Shown here piece by piece: positions 8,352 through 16,895 of a stretch of 64,000 nt of DNA. Made by a program: the position numbers and the translations under genes. The notes under the pieces are model-generated. The model was not told where the DNA came from. It saw only the letters and a list, made by a program, of their open reading frames with translations, and searched no databases. Within the stretch, counting starts at the first letter, position 1, and each line of letters opens with the position of its first letter. Source of the DNA: GWF2-38-69 sp965228125 (lineage in GTDB: Bacteria > Verrucomicrobiota > Lentisphaeria > Victivallales > GWF2-38-69); contig OZ245791.1 in the NCBI GenBank assembly GCA_965228125.1, positions 62,001 through 126,000 of the forward strand, given 5' to 3'.

Positions 8352-8497
8352 TTGTATGGGGAAGGATTTTGGCTGTAATGAATTACTTTATGCACCTAAT
8401 GTAATGATATATATCTGAGTTTTTTTGAAGTACAGATATATTTGCAGTAATCTAATGAAATAAATATCGGAGAAAGAGTAGAATATTTGGGACAGAT

Positions 8498-10315
8498 ATG
8501 GTTTATAAAAAGAAAATCTCACCGAGGGACAGTTTTTTCCAAAAAGACGTTACTGAAAGCTCCATAAAAAGAAAACTTTTTGTTTTTACAGTTTATTTAA
8601 AAAGCTTTGCTTCATACATCAGGTACAGAATACTCTTTTTTGTATTCTTGTCTATTGTCGCTAGCATAGGACAGGGAATCGGGATATTCATGCTGATTCC
8701 GGTTATAAGGCTTATCTCTGACGGGCATGTTTCAGCCGGAAACTCAAATTTCATTACTGATTGGTTGTTAAAACTGTTTTTCTATTTCAATTTGCCGTTT
8801 ACTCTGGGGACTTTTTTGTTTTTTTATTTCATTCTGACAGCTTTTCTGAAATACGCTAACTACAAACAGAATGTCTTAAACATGACGATGCAGAACGGAT
8901 TTACTTCCCTACTAAGATGCAGGTTGTTCAACAGTATTGTTCTTTCAGAATGGAGTTTCATATCTCGCCAGAAATCTTCTAATATTGCGCATGTTCTTAC
9001 CTCTGACATTCCCAGAGTAGCTACCGGGACTTTCTTTTTTCTGAAGGGAATGATAGGAATTATCTTCACTCTTTCATATTTGGCATGGGCGCTTATCCTT
9101 TCGGCAAAACTGACTGCGATTATAGTTATTATTTTCGTTTTGGTGTTTTTTATTCTCAAATCATATTTCCCTGAAGCTTTTTCACGTAATGTTAAAGCAA
9201 GAAACGCTTTATCAGGTATTTATACTTTGCTTCTGGATCACCTCAATGGGTTGAAGGTGGCAAAGAGTTACTGCATGGAAAAAAAGGAGTGCGAAGAGTT
9301 TGAGAAACTCTCTGATAACATATCTGCTACATCCATACACTCCTCTATAATTGCATCCAGAACCACAATGGTTTTTACTATACTTTCAACTCTTTTTCTC
9401 TGTCTTTTCCTATATCTGGCATATTATGTGTTTCTTATTCCTATAGACAGTTTGATAGTTATTTCCCTTGTTTTCTCCAGGCTTATTCCGGGGTTTATGG
9501 AACTTCAGAACAATGCCCAGCAGACCATAGGCATGCTTCCTTCTTTCCTTGCAATGAACGAACTTATTGATAAATTTGAACTCAACAGGGAAATGATAAC
9601 GGAAAGTTCTTCATCTGCATCGAAATTCCGACTGGAAAAATCCATCAGCCTGAATGATGTGAGTTTCGCCTACGAATCAGACAGTACCCGGACTTTTGAA
9701 ATAAATAATCTTTCCCTCGAAATTCCGGCAGGAAAAATCAGTGCCATAATAGGTCATTCCGGTTCGGGCAAAAGTACGCTGGCCGATCTCATTTCCGGAA
9801 TGCTAAAACCGGATTCCGGCAATATTATGATTGATGGAATTGATCTGAACAGAGAAAATCTTTACCAATGGAAACAAAAAGTTGGGTACATGCCCCAGGA
9901 TATGTTCCTTTTTCACGACACAATACGAAATAATATCCTGAGAGGAAAGCCTGATGCATCAGATGAAGAAATATATGAAGTTCTCAAACTGGCATCAGCT
10001 TATGAACTTGTCATGAGCCTGCCGGAAAAACTAGACACGGTCATAAGGGACAGGGGTGTCAGACTGTCCGGAGGAGAAAGGCAGAGAATCTCTCTTGCAA
10101 GGACTCTTCTGAGGAATCCTCTGCTTTTGATTCTAGATGAAGCTACAAATGCCCTTGATACGGCAAACGAAGAAAAAATATTAACCGACCTGAAAAAATT
10201 AAGAGGGAAATATACTGTAATAATAATTTCGCATAAACCGACAATAATTTCGTATGCGGACAAAGTTATAAAGATAAAACAAGGACAACTGGAGCCTTTA
10301 GGTATTATAAAATGA
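8498..10315 (+). CDS. ABC exporter, fused permease and ATPase (lasso D-type)
   Basis: This 605-residue half-transporter has an N-terminal membrane domain of about six helices (roughly residues 45-345) and a C-terminal ATPase. Walker A is GHSGSGKST (about 419-427), the signature is LSGGERQ (about 523-529) and Walker B is LLLILDEAT (about 542-550). It would dimerise in the inner membrane and export a peptide or lipid. It is first in a plus-strand array with sulfate-activation genes and an asparagine-synthetase-like cyclase, so export of the cluster's mature peptide is the most likely role. There is no C39 peptidase domain, which fits lasso exporters. Its stop overlaps the next small ORF as ATGA. 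Confidence 0.88.
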   Translation: MVYKKKISPRDSFFQKDVTESSIKRKLFVFTVYLKSFASYIRYRILFFVFLSIVASIGQGIGIFMLIPVIRLISDGHVSAGNSNFITDWLLKLFFYFNLPFTLGTFLFFYFILTAFLKYANYKQNVLNMTMQNGFTSLLRCRLFNSIVLSEWSFISRQKSSNIAHVLTSDIPRVATGTFFFLKGMIGIIFTLSYLAWALILSAKLTAIIVIIFVLVFFILKSYFPEAFSRNVKARNALSGIYTLLLDHLNGLKVAKSYCMEKKECEEFEKLSDNISATSIHSSIIASRTTMVFTILSTLFLCLFLYLAYYVFLIPIDSLIVISLVFSRLIPGFMELQNNAQQTIGMLPSFLAMNELIDKFELNREMITESSSSASKFRLEKSISLNDVSFAYESDSTRTFEINNLSLEIPAGKISAIIGHSGSGKSTLADLISGMLKPDSGNIMIDGIDLNRENLYQWKQKVGYMPQDMFLFHDTIRNNILRGKPDASDEEIYEVLKLASAYELVMSLPEKLDTVIRDRGVRLSGGERQRISLARTLLRNPLLLILDEATNALDTANEEKILTDLKKLRGKYTVIIISHKPTIISYADKVIKIKQGQLEPLGIIK

Positions 10316-10422
10316 GTATTAAATCTATTACCGTTTTAAGTGGTTACGGAAAAAATAAGCAGGGAGACAAAGCAGACTCAGCCCTGCTTCAAATCAGGAT
10401 TGAAGGACTCCTTATCGGTTGA
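10312..10422 (+). CDS. 36-residue ORF coupled to the exporter, function unknown
   Basis: This short ORF starts on an ATG overlapping the exporter stop (ATGA) and ends just before cysD. The product begins MSIKSITVLSGYGKNK and ends IEGLLIG. The overlap suggests translation. It could be considered as a precursor peptide because it sits in a peptide-modification cluster and has a Gly with an Asp nine residues on (GYGKNKQGD). However, it lacks the YxxP leader motif and has no Thr at the usual -2 position. It may equally be a small structural protein or a chance frame. Confidence 0.4.
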   Translation: MSIKSITVLSGYGKNKQGDKADSALLQIRIEGLLIG

Positions 10423-10433
10423 TATATATCGTT

Positions 10434-11339
10434 ATGCCAAAGTATAATCTTTCAAATCTGGAATATCTTGAAGCCGAAAGCATTCACATAATCAGAGAAG
10501 TGGTCGCGGAGTTCGAAAATCCTGTGATGCTCTATTCCGTAGGCAAAGACTCATCGGTAATGCTGAGACTGGCGCAAAAGGCTTTCTATCCAGCGAAAAT
10601 TCCTTTTCCGTTTCTCCATGTGGATACAGGGTTTAAATTCAGAGAGATGTATGAATTCAGGGAAAGGATGGCTAGAGAACTTGGTTTCGACCTGAGAATT
10701 TACATGAATGAAAAAGCAATCAAAGACAATGCCAATCCGTTTGATCTCGGGACTCAGAAATGTTGCTCTTTCCTAAAGACACAGGCATTGGTAGATGCTG
10801 TAAGAGAAGGGAAGTATGATGCGGCATTTGGCGGAGCCAGAAGGGATGAGGAGAAGTCCAGGGCAAAGGAAAGGATATTTTCATTCAGGGATAAATTCGG
10901 ACAGTGGGAGCCCAAAAAACAGAGGCCCGAACTTTGGAGTATTTATAACTCCAGACATCAGAAAGGCGAATCAATAAGAGTGTTTCCGATATCCAACTGG
11001 ACTGAGCTGGATATATGGACATATATCTACAAGGAAAAGATACCGATAGTTCCTATGTATTATGCCAAAAAAAGAGATATGATCGTTCGGGATGGCCAGT
11101 TAATACCTCTTGACGGGCCCATTCCTCTTAACAATGGCGAAACACCTCAGAAAGTATGGTGCAGATTCAGAACACTTGGGTGTTATCCATGTACCGGTGC
11201 GGTTTACTCCAGAGCTGCCACTCTTGAAGAGATAATTGAGGAAGTAATGGTAGCAAGGAACTCGGAAAGGATTACAAGGATTATAGACCACGATACAGAC
11301 GGGAGCATGGAACTTAAAAAAAGAGAAGGCTATTTCTGA
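10434..11339 (+). CDS. cysD: Sulfate adenylyltransferase subunit 2
   Basis: This protein of about 301 residues is the catalytic, PP-loop subunit of ATP sulfurylase, making adenosine 5'-phosphosulfate (APS) from ATP and sulfate. The PP-loop SVGKDSS lies at residues 35-41, and the family segments GGARRDEEKSRAKER and the C-terminal CRFRTLGCYPCTGA are present. I chose the ATG at 10434; an in-frame TTG at 10419 is less likely. The cysN gene follows after two bases. With no assimilatory reductase gene seen here and a sulfotransferase in the facing array, the APS probably feeds PAPS formation for product sulfation. Confidence 0.95.
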   Translation: MPKYNLSNLEYLEAESIHIIREVVAEFENPVMLYSVGKDSSVMLRLAQKAFYPAKIPFPFLHVDTGFKFREMYEFRERMARELGFDLRIYMNEKAIKDNANPFDLGTQKCCSFLKTQALVDAVREGKYDAAFGGARRDEEKSRAKERIFSFRDKFGQWEPKKQRPELWSIYNSRHQKGESIRVFPISNWTELDIWTYIYKEKIPIVPMYYAKKRDMIVRDGQLIPLDGPIPLNNGETPQKVWCRFRTLGCYPCTGAVYSRAATLEEIIEEVMVARNSERITRIIDHDTDGSMELKKREGYF

Positions 11340-11341
11340 CA

Positions 11342-13012
11342 ATGAATATCAGGGAACTGCTAATTAGCAATAAAAAGAAAGACTTGTTGAGGATCAGTAC
11401 TGCAGGAAGCGTAGACGACGGCAAGTCGACTCTTATTGGCAGGCTGCTTTATGACAGCAAGACTCTTTATGACGATCATGTTTCATCTCTAAAAAAAGAT
11501 TCAGTCACCAAAGGTTCGGTTGGGGGTGAAATAGATTACTCGCTTCTCTTGGATGGGTTAAGAGCTGAAAGAGAACAGGGAATTACTATTGATGTAGCTT
11601 ACCGGTTCTTTTCCACTCCCAAAAGAAAATTCATTATAGCCGATACTCCGGGGCATGAACAATACACAAGGAACATGGTTACCGGAGCTTCCACATCGGA
11701 TTTGGCCATTGTCCTGATTGATGCCTCCAAGGGAATGCTTCCTCAAACCAAAAGACATAGTTTCATTGCCTCTCTTCTTGGCATAAAGCATATCATTGTG
11801 GCTGTAAATAAAATGGATATTGTGAATTATGAAGCCGAAATCTTCAACCAAATAAAAGCCATTTACACCGACTTTGCTGCCAGATTAACAGTGCAGGACA
11901 TTCACTTCATCCCTTTAAGCGGCCTGAGGGGTGACAATGTAGTAGAACAAAGCCCTAATATGCCATGGTACAAGGGGCCTGCTCTTCTTGACTATCTGGA
12001 GACAGTTCACATAGCAAGCGACAGAAACCAAATTGACCTCAGATTTCCTGTGCAATATGTAAACAGGCCCGACATGGGTTTCAGGGGGTATTGCGGCACA
12101 TTATCTTCAGGAGTTATACGGAAAGGTGATAAGATAGCAGTGCTTCCATCAGGCAGGCAGTCGTGTATCAAGTCTATCGTCTCTTACGATGGAGAACTCG
12201 AGGAAGCTTATAATCCTATGTCAATATCTGTCACTCTGGAAGATGAAATTGACGTTAGCAGGGGTGATATGATTGTTCACCGTAACAATATTCCCGAATG
12301 TTCTGACAGGATTGACGCATACATAGTATGGATGGATGAAACCCCATTAGCTGCAGATAGAAAATACCTGATGAAACAGAATAATTCCACAACCACATGC
12401 TATCTGTCTGAATGCTATTACAAATTTGATATAGACAAACTTGGCAGGAAGAATGCGGAATGTTTGGCTCTAAATGAAATAGGAAGAGTAAAACTTCAAT
12501 TGAGCAGAAAAATCATATTTGATTCATACAGCCAAAATCGCGCTACCGGAGCTTTTATACTGATTGATGCCTCCACAAACCTTACATCGGGAGCAGGAAT
12601 GGTCATCGGAGTTCCTACAGGGGATAAAATGTTAAATGAGTATTCTTCCAGGGTTCCCGAGCTTGAGGCAGGCAGCCCCTTTGCTGTTTGGGTAACTGAG
12701 GAGAATGATTCAGTTAAAAAAGAGTTGTTAGATAACCTAAAGAAACAGTTATCCGGAAGAAAGCTCAGGCCTTTTATAATTGACGGGGAGCATATCAAAA
12801 ATAATCTCCATGATATTACCAAACCCGATGCGTATGATTTTCCTCGTACTATCAGGGATGTAGCTTGTATAGCCAAGATGTGTATCCTGAATGGCCTGGT
12901 GCCGGTAGCAGATATGCATTTGCCGGAGGGTACAGATAAGAATATTGTACGGGATTGCTTTGGTGATGTTCGGCTGGTTTTCGTTAATAGAAATATAAAA
13001 CAGAAGGAGTAA
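11342..13012 (+). CDS. cysN: Sulfate adenylyltransferase subunit 1 with a decayed APS-kinase domain
   Basis: This 556-residue protein is the GTPase subunit that drives CysD. GTP-binding motifs are AGSVDDGKST (21-30), DTPGHEQY (101-108) and NKMD (156-159), followed by the beta-barrel domains. From about residue 444 the protein continues into sequence that aligns by eye with APS kinase (VWVTEEN, then FIIDGEH, RTIRDVACIAK, and NGLVPVADM), as in CysNC fusions. The Walker A loop GLSGSGKS of that domain is missing and the domain stops short. The kinase step therefore must come from the intact CysC at 22476-23021. Confidence 0.93.
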   Translation: MNIRELLISNKKKDLLRISTAGSVDDGKSTLIGRLLYDSKTLYDDHVSSLKKDSVTKGSVGGEIDYSLLLDGLRAEREQGITIDVAYRFFSTPKRKFIIADTPGHEQYTRNMVTGASTSDLAIVLIDASKGMLPQTKRHSFIASLLGIKHIIVAVNKMDIVNYEAEIFNQIKAIYTDFAARLTVQDIHFIPLSGLRGDNVVEQSPNMPWYKGPALLDYLETVHIASDRNQIDLRFPVQYVNRPDMGFRGYCGTLSSGVIRKGDKIAVLPSGRQSCIKSIVSYDGELEEAYNPMSISVTLEDEIDVSRGDMIVHRNNIPECSDRIDAYIVWMDETPLAADRKYLMKQNNSTTTCYLSECYYKFDIDKLGRKNAECLALNEIGRVKLQLSRKIIFDSYSQNRATGAFILIDASTNLTSGAGMVIGVPTGDKMLNEYSSRVPELEAGSPFAVWVTEENDSVKKELLDNLKKQLSGRKLRPFIIDGEHIKNNLHDITKPDAYDFPRTIRDVACIAKMCILNGLVPVADMHLPEGTDKNIVRDCFGDVRLVFVNRNIKQKE

Positions 13013-13018
13013 AAGATA

Positions 13019-14884
13019 GTGATTGCAGGAATATTTCAGCGTAATAAAATTAAATTAAATCTTTCCGAATATAAGCAGGCTGCTGTTGAAACGCTTAATG
13101 CTTTTAACACTTCTGATGTAACAGGATGCTTTTGCAACAACAGGGTTCTTCTTGCGCAGGCTACCAGATTCAATACTTATGCCTCGCATAACGAAAAACC
13201 AATTACGACAGACGATGTAAACAAACTGAGTGTTGTTTCATGGGCAAGAATAGACAACAGGGATGCGCTTTCGGCCAAATTAAATTTGAATAAAGCTGAA
13301 CTAGATTCCTTAAGCGATTCTGAGCTTATCCTCAAAGCTTATCTCAAATGGAAGGATAAATGCGTAGAGCATTTGCATGGAGATTTTGTATTTGCCATTT
13401 CCGACCATAAGAATGATACTGTTTATGCTGCCCGCGACAGAATGGGGATCAAGCCTTTCTATTACTATATCGACGAAAACTTCTTTATCTTCAGTTCGAC
13501 ACTGACGCTCTTTCACAAGCTGGATTTCATCAGGCTCTCGCCTGATATTGAATGGGCGTCAAGATATATACTGCATCTATCAATGGATTTTGAAGAAACA
13601 GCTTATACTAATATCTCGAAACTGAAGCCGGCAAACTCTATTCTTGTATCTCCTGAAAAATCCTTTATCAATCAATATTTTTCTTTCAGTGAGAATTGCA
13701 ATCATTCTCTTTCCTTTGATGATGCTCTTAAAGAGTATCGAAAACTCCTGAATGACGCTGTCAGAAATGCATGCAATACGCAATATCCTCTCGGCTCGGA
13801 AACCAGCGGAGGGATTGACTCATCTACCGTGACAGCTCTGGCTGTTAAATTCTTTAATCAGCCAATCAGTAACTTTTATGCTTTCGGGTTTGCCAGGCTG
13901 CCTATGGAACCTGAGTACATTCTCGAAGTAAGCCGCCATTCAAAAATAGTCAATAATTTTATCGTATGCGCTTCTGACTGTAGGAAAGCTGAAGAGTTTA
14001 ATGAGCGCAGGTCGCTTAAAGTTCTCGGTTATCCCGAAGAGCATGGCAATGCTTCCGGTCATGAAATATTCTACAAAACAGCATCTGCTTTCGGAGTCAG
14101 GACACTGCTTTCAGGATTCGGAGGGGATGAGTTTGTTACTTCTCTGCACGGGAACCTTGCAATGTATGAACTGCTTGAGTCAAGGAGCTACCCGGAACTT
14201 CTGCAGATGTTTCAAGGCAATCTGCCGTTAAGAGTTCTCAGAATGGGAAAATTCATACTCAAAAACAAGCTTAAGAAAAAAGACCAGTTCAATCCCAGAT
14301 TTTACAATGCATTCAATGAAAGGTGGAAGTACCAGATAATCAAAGAATCAGTGGTTAAGGAGTTCAATTTAAAACAGGAGTATTACGACACCGCCAGATT
14401 CGATGCAGGATATACGAACATGAACAGTTTCACTCTTCAGAACAGGTGGGCTCCTTTTGTCTCCACACGAACTGATAACTGTACTCTTATGGCTAACTCA
14501 TACGGCATTGACTACAGGTGGCCCCTCCTTGACCCAAGGATGATTGATTACTTTCTTTCCATCCCTTCCTTGTATAAATTCCACAAAGGCATCGGAAGGT
14601 ATTTTCACAGAAAGGCCGTTGAGGATTCACTTCCTCATAAAGTTATCTGGAAACCGACCAAGTATATGGGAGAACCACAGGAGCTTTTTAGAAATCCCCC
14701 TGCTCTGAATCCGGACATCTGCGAAGATCTATACAAAATAGTTGATTTGCCAAAACTCCAGTCTCTCAGAGATTTTACTAAATCAGGAAAAGAAGCTTCA
14801 TTTTCCAGAATCAGGAGCACTCATGCTTTGAATTCTCTTGATAACTGGCTCAAACTCTACTTCCCGAATGGTGTTAAATGGTAA
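13019..14884 (+). CDS. Asparagine-synthetase-like macrolactam synthetase (lasso C-type)
   Basis: This 621-residue protein has the two-domain architecture of AsnB. The C-terminal ATP-pyrophosphatase carries SGGIDSS at 263-269 and later GFGGDE. The N-terminal amidotransferase domain begins MIAGIF, so the essential Cys2 nucleophile is replaced; it should not release ammonia from glutamine. That loss is typical of lasso cyclases, which adenylate an Asp or Glu side chain and let the peptide N-terminus attack it. Translation starts at GTG 13019, with AAGGAG overlapping the cysN stop. Clustered PqqD-like and transglutaminase-like genes support the lasso assignment; a plain amide-forming AsnB homologue remains the alternative. 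Confidence 0.85.
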   Translation: MIAGIFQRNKIKLNLSEYKQAAVETLNAFNTSDVTGCFCNNRVLLAQATRFNTYASHNEKPITTDDVNKLSVVSWARIDNRDALSAKLNLNKAELDSLSDSELILKAYLKWKDKCVEHLHGDFVFAISDHKNDTVYAARDRMGIKPFYYYIDENFFIFSSTLTLFHKLDFIRLSPDIEWASRYILHLSMDFEETAYTNISKLKPANSILVSPEKSFINQYFSFSENCNHSLSFDDALKEYRKLLNDAVRNACNTQYPLGSETSGGIDSSTVTALAVKFFNQPISNFYAFGFARLPMEPEYILEVSRHSKIVNNFIVCASDCRKAEEFNERRSLKVLGYPEEHGNASGHEIFYKTASAFGVRTLLSGFGGDEFVTSLHGNLAMYELLESRSYPELLQMFQGNLPLRVLRMGKFILKNKLKKKDQFNPRFYNAFNERWKYQIIKESVVKEFNLKQEYYDTARFDAGYTNMNSFTLQNRWAPFVSTRTDNCTLMANSYGIDYRWPLLDPRMIDYFLSIPSLYKFHKGIGRYFHRKAVEDSLPHKVIWKPTKYMGEPQELFRNPPALNPDICEDLYKIVDLPKLQSLRDFTKSGKEASFSRIRSTHALNSLDNWLKLYFPNGVKW

Positions 14885-16098
14885 GGCTCATTACAAAAGT
14901 ATTTAAGCGTGCTTTTCTACTGCTTCGCTCCCAGCCTCCTTGCCTGCTTTCCTGGAAGTATCTTTTCCCTGACAAATACCCTGAGATACAAGCTCATCGG
15001 CAGATTTTTCTGTATATGGTCAGGCAAATCAAGTTTTATGAGATTCCTTTCAGATTGTTGTCACTCTTCATGTGGTACGGCTACCATGCCTGGAAGATGC
15101 CTCTAAAGTTCGTTATCCTGAAAAGAAAGAATCTAAAAACAGAATCTCCTTTGTCACTAATTACTCATTTTTTTCGTATGATGAGGTTATCTTACGGATA
15201 TACATTGCCTCCACATTATTATCTTAAATATAAACTCTTTAACCAGAACAGAAACGCACATCTTCTTTACTACTACAAAAAAGAACTCCCTTACTATCAT
15301 GAGGTCAGTAATTCAGGCATCAAAGACTGGAAGGCTTCACGGCAATTGATAGGCGATAAGGTAAAGTTTGCCAAAGCTCTAGATAAACTGGGAATTCCAA
15401 CCGTTCCCACTCTCAGCATAGTCGAAAAATCCTCTGAAAGCATCGATAGTTTTTTTATGAAAAAAGATCTCTTCTGCAAACCTGCCTGCGGCTCCCAGAG
15501 TATTAACGCTTTCCATCTAAAATACATAAGCCAAGAAGGTCGTTATGAACTCTGCCCGATTCACGGACAAATACTAAGTGAAGAAAAAGTAGTAAGAAAA
15601 TATTTAGAGGAGGTGATCACCTCCTCTAAAGAAATGCTCATTCAGCCTTTTATTATTGAACATCCCGAAATCAGAAAACTCTCCGGAGTAGAGGGGATAA
15701 CAACTTTTCGGATAATAACTGAGCTTGCCGATGACGCGCAGATAAATGTAATCTATATCCAGATGGAAGTTCCCATGCCGGAAAAGAAAAACTGCAAGCA
15801 GTTTTACAATATTGTTCCATTGGATATCACTACTTTTGCTTCCATTCCCATCCCTCATTTCAGGGAAGTTAAACTCCCTGAACTTCATCTGCCTGATTCA
15901 GTGAAGCCTACCCTTAAGGAAGCTGTCAGTTACTGCTTGAAAGCTCATAAAGAACTGCTGAATTTGAGCTCGGTTTCTTTCGACTGCGTGATTACTGATA
16001 ATGATCCACTCATTATCGAAGCTAATTTTAACTGGAACGTGGAGATGCTACACACGCGTGAGATGGATTGCAAATGTCAGGAAGCTAAACAAGTATGA
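14878..16098 (+). CDS. Sugar-transfer-associated ATP-grasp protein
   Basis: This 406-residue protein resembles the ATP-grasp family often named sugar-transfer-associated ATP-grasp. The segments DKVKFAKALDKLGIPTVP (about 158-175), FCKPACGSQS (about 199-208) and the late IIEANFNWNVEML fit nucleotide- and metal-binding parts of an ATP-grasp fold. Such enzymes join a carboxylate to an amine or thiol. The start overlaps the cyclase stop by seven bases, so it is in the same operon. A peptide-tailoring ligation is plausible but unproven. The gene ends directly before the abnormal G-rich block, so its true C-terminus may be altered. Confidence 0.7.
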   Translation: MVRLITKVFKRAFLLLRSQPPCLLSWKYLFPDKYPEIQAHRQIFLYMVRQIKFYEIPFRLLSLFMWYGYHAWKMPLKFVILKRKNLKTESPLSLITHFFRMMRLSYGYTLPPHYYLKYKLFNQNRNAHLLYYYKKELPYYHEVSNSGIKDWKASRQLIGDKVKFAKALDKLGIPTVPTLSIVEKSSESIDSFFMKKDLFCKPACGSQSINAFHLKYISQEGRYELCPIHGQILSEEKVVRKYLEEVITSSKEMLIQPFIIEHPEIRKLSGVEGITTFRIITELADDAQINVIYIQMEVPMPEKKNCKQFYNIVPLDITTFASIPIPHFREVKLPELHLPDSVKPTLKEAVSYCLKAHKELLNLSSVSFDCVITDNDPLIIEANFNWNVEMLHTREMDCKCQEAKQV

Positions 16099-16895
16099 AA
16101 GGAGGCGCGGGGCAGTCGGGGGGGTGACGTCATGGGAGACACATTTTAACGCTGGGTAAAGGGCAGGAAGCATTGTCAGGAGGCGCCTGAGGCGGGAAAA
16201 GTGACTTCATTATGTGACGGGTATTCTTTCGATCGGGGGGGCGAGGGAGGGCGCCGAATACGTATCGGGGTGACCCAGACTTTCACATTTGGATTTTCGG
16301 TGGAAGGGGTGTTTGGATTTGTTGAGTCAGGCATTTTGTAGTCATCTCCAATTTAGTTTGTATTATTTCAATTTCGATTTTGCCCAACCCTCCAAGAACC
16401 CACGACTTCCACCGCGCTAAATACCGAGAAACAATCTCTATGGTTCCATCCCGTGACCGTTGTTTTGTCTCATAAAGCCTCTTCGATTTGTTAGCAGATA
16501 GATAATCAAGTGTCTTCTTTGCTATTTCCAACCTGTTAGGGGAAAGTTCGTATCAAAGGGACTCTGATATTTTCTCGGTTGCCCTATAAATGTCTTGTCC
16601 TTAGGTAGTAGTAGCTGGGGCGTGCCGGTTAAATATAGTGTGTCAATCTGTATTTAAAGCCGGATCATCACCGTTTCGGGGAACACAGGCGGACCATGGC
16701 GAGACGAGGAGAGATCCAGACTTAGTAGGTGGGCGAGTTGGCTAAGCAGGATGGAACAGGGTTGTAGGTCCGGGGGGGGGGAGCGGTATTAGGACGCGCC
16801 AACAAACGTCAATTTCTCGACCGGTGAGTCCACAGGTTTACCGTCAGGCATCTTCTGGTTGCTCGCATGGTGAGGGCCGGGGGTGACCCAGACTT
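16099..16895. other. Abnormal G-rich stretch between two convergent arrays
   Basis: This block is unlike its surroundings: it holds long G runs (around 16119, 16230 and 16773), no credible gene, and a decayed copy of the reverse-transcriptase 3' end at 16267-16612. It may be degenerate DNA or a faulty assembly join. A gene or precursor peptide could be missing here. Confidence 0.6.
16267..16612 (-). pseudogene. Decayed second copy of the reverse-transcriptase 3' end
   Basis: This segment repeats 16880 onward at a constant offset of 613 bases. About the first 165 bases differ at one position only; then differences increase steadily rightwards, with two single-base gaps and many changes to G on the plus strand. 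An open frame at 16283-16531 is the C-terminal part of the enzyme (KKTLDYLSANKSKRLYE versus KKTLDNLKANISKRLYE). Differences are not confined to template adenines, so this is not a diversity-generating variable repeat. Confidence 0.75.

Noticed and set aside
8346..8419. Short ORF MYSCMGKDF... before the exporter as precursor
   Set aside because: No ribosome site, no leader motif and no suitable core pattern.
16283..16531. Separate 82-codon gene
   Set aside because: It is the C-terminal part of a decayed RT copy.
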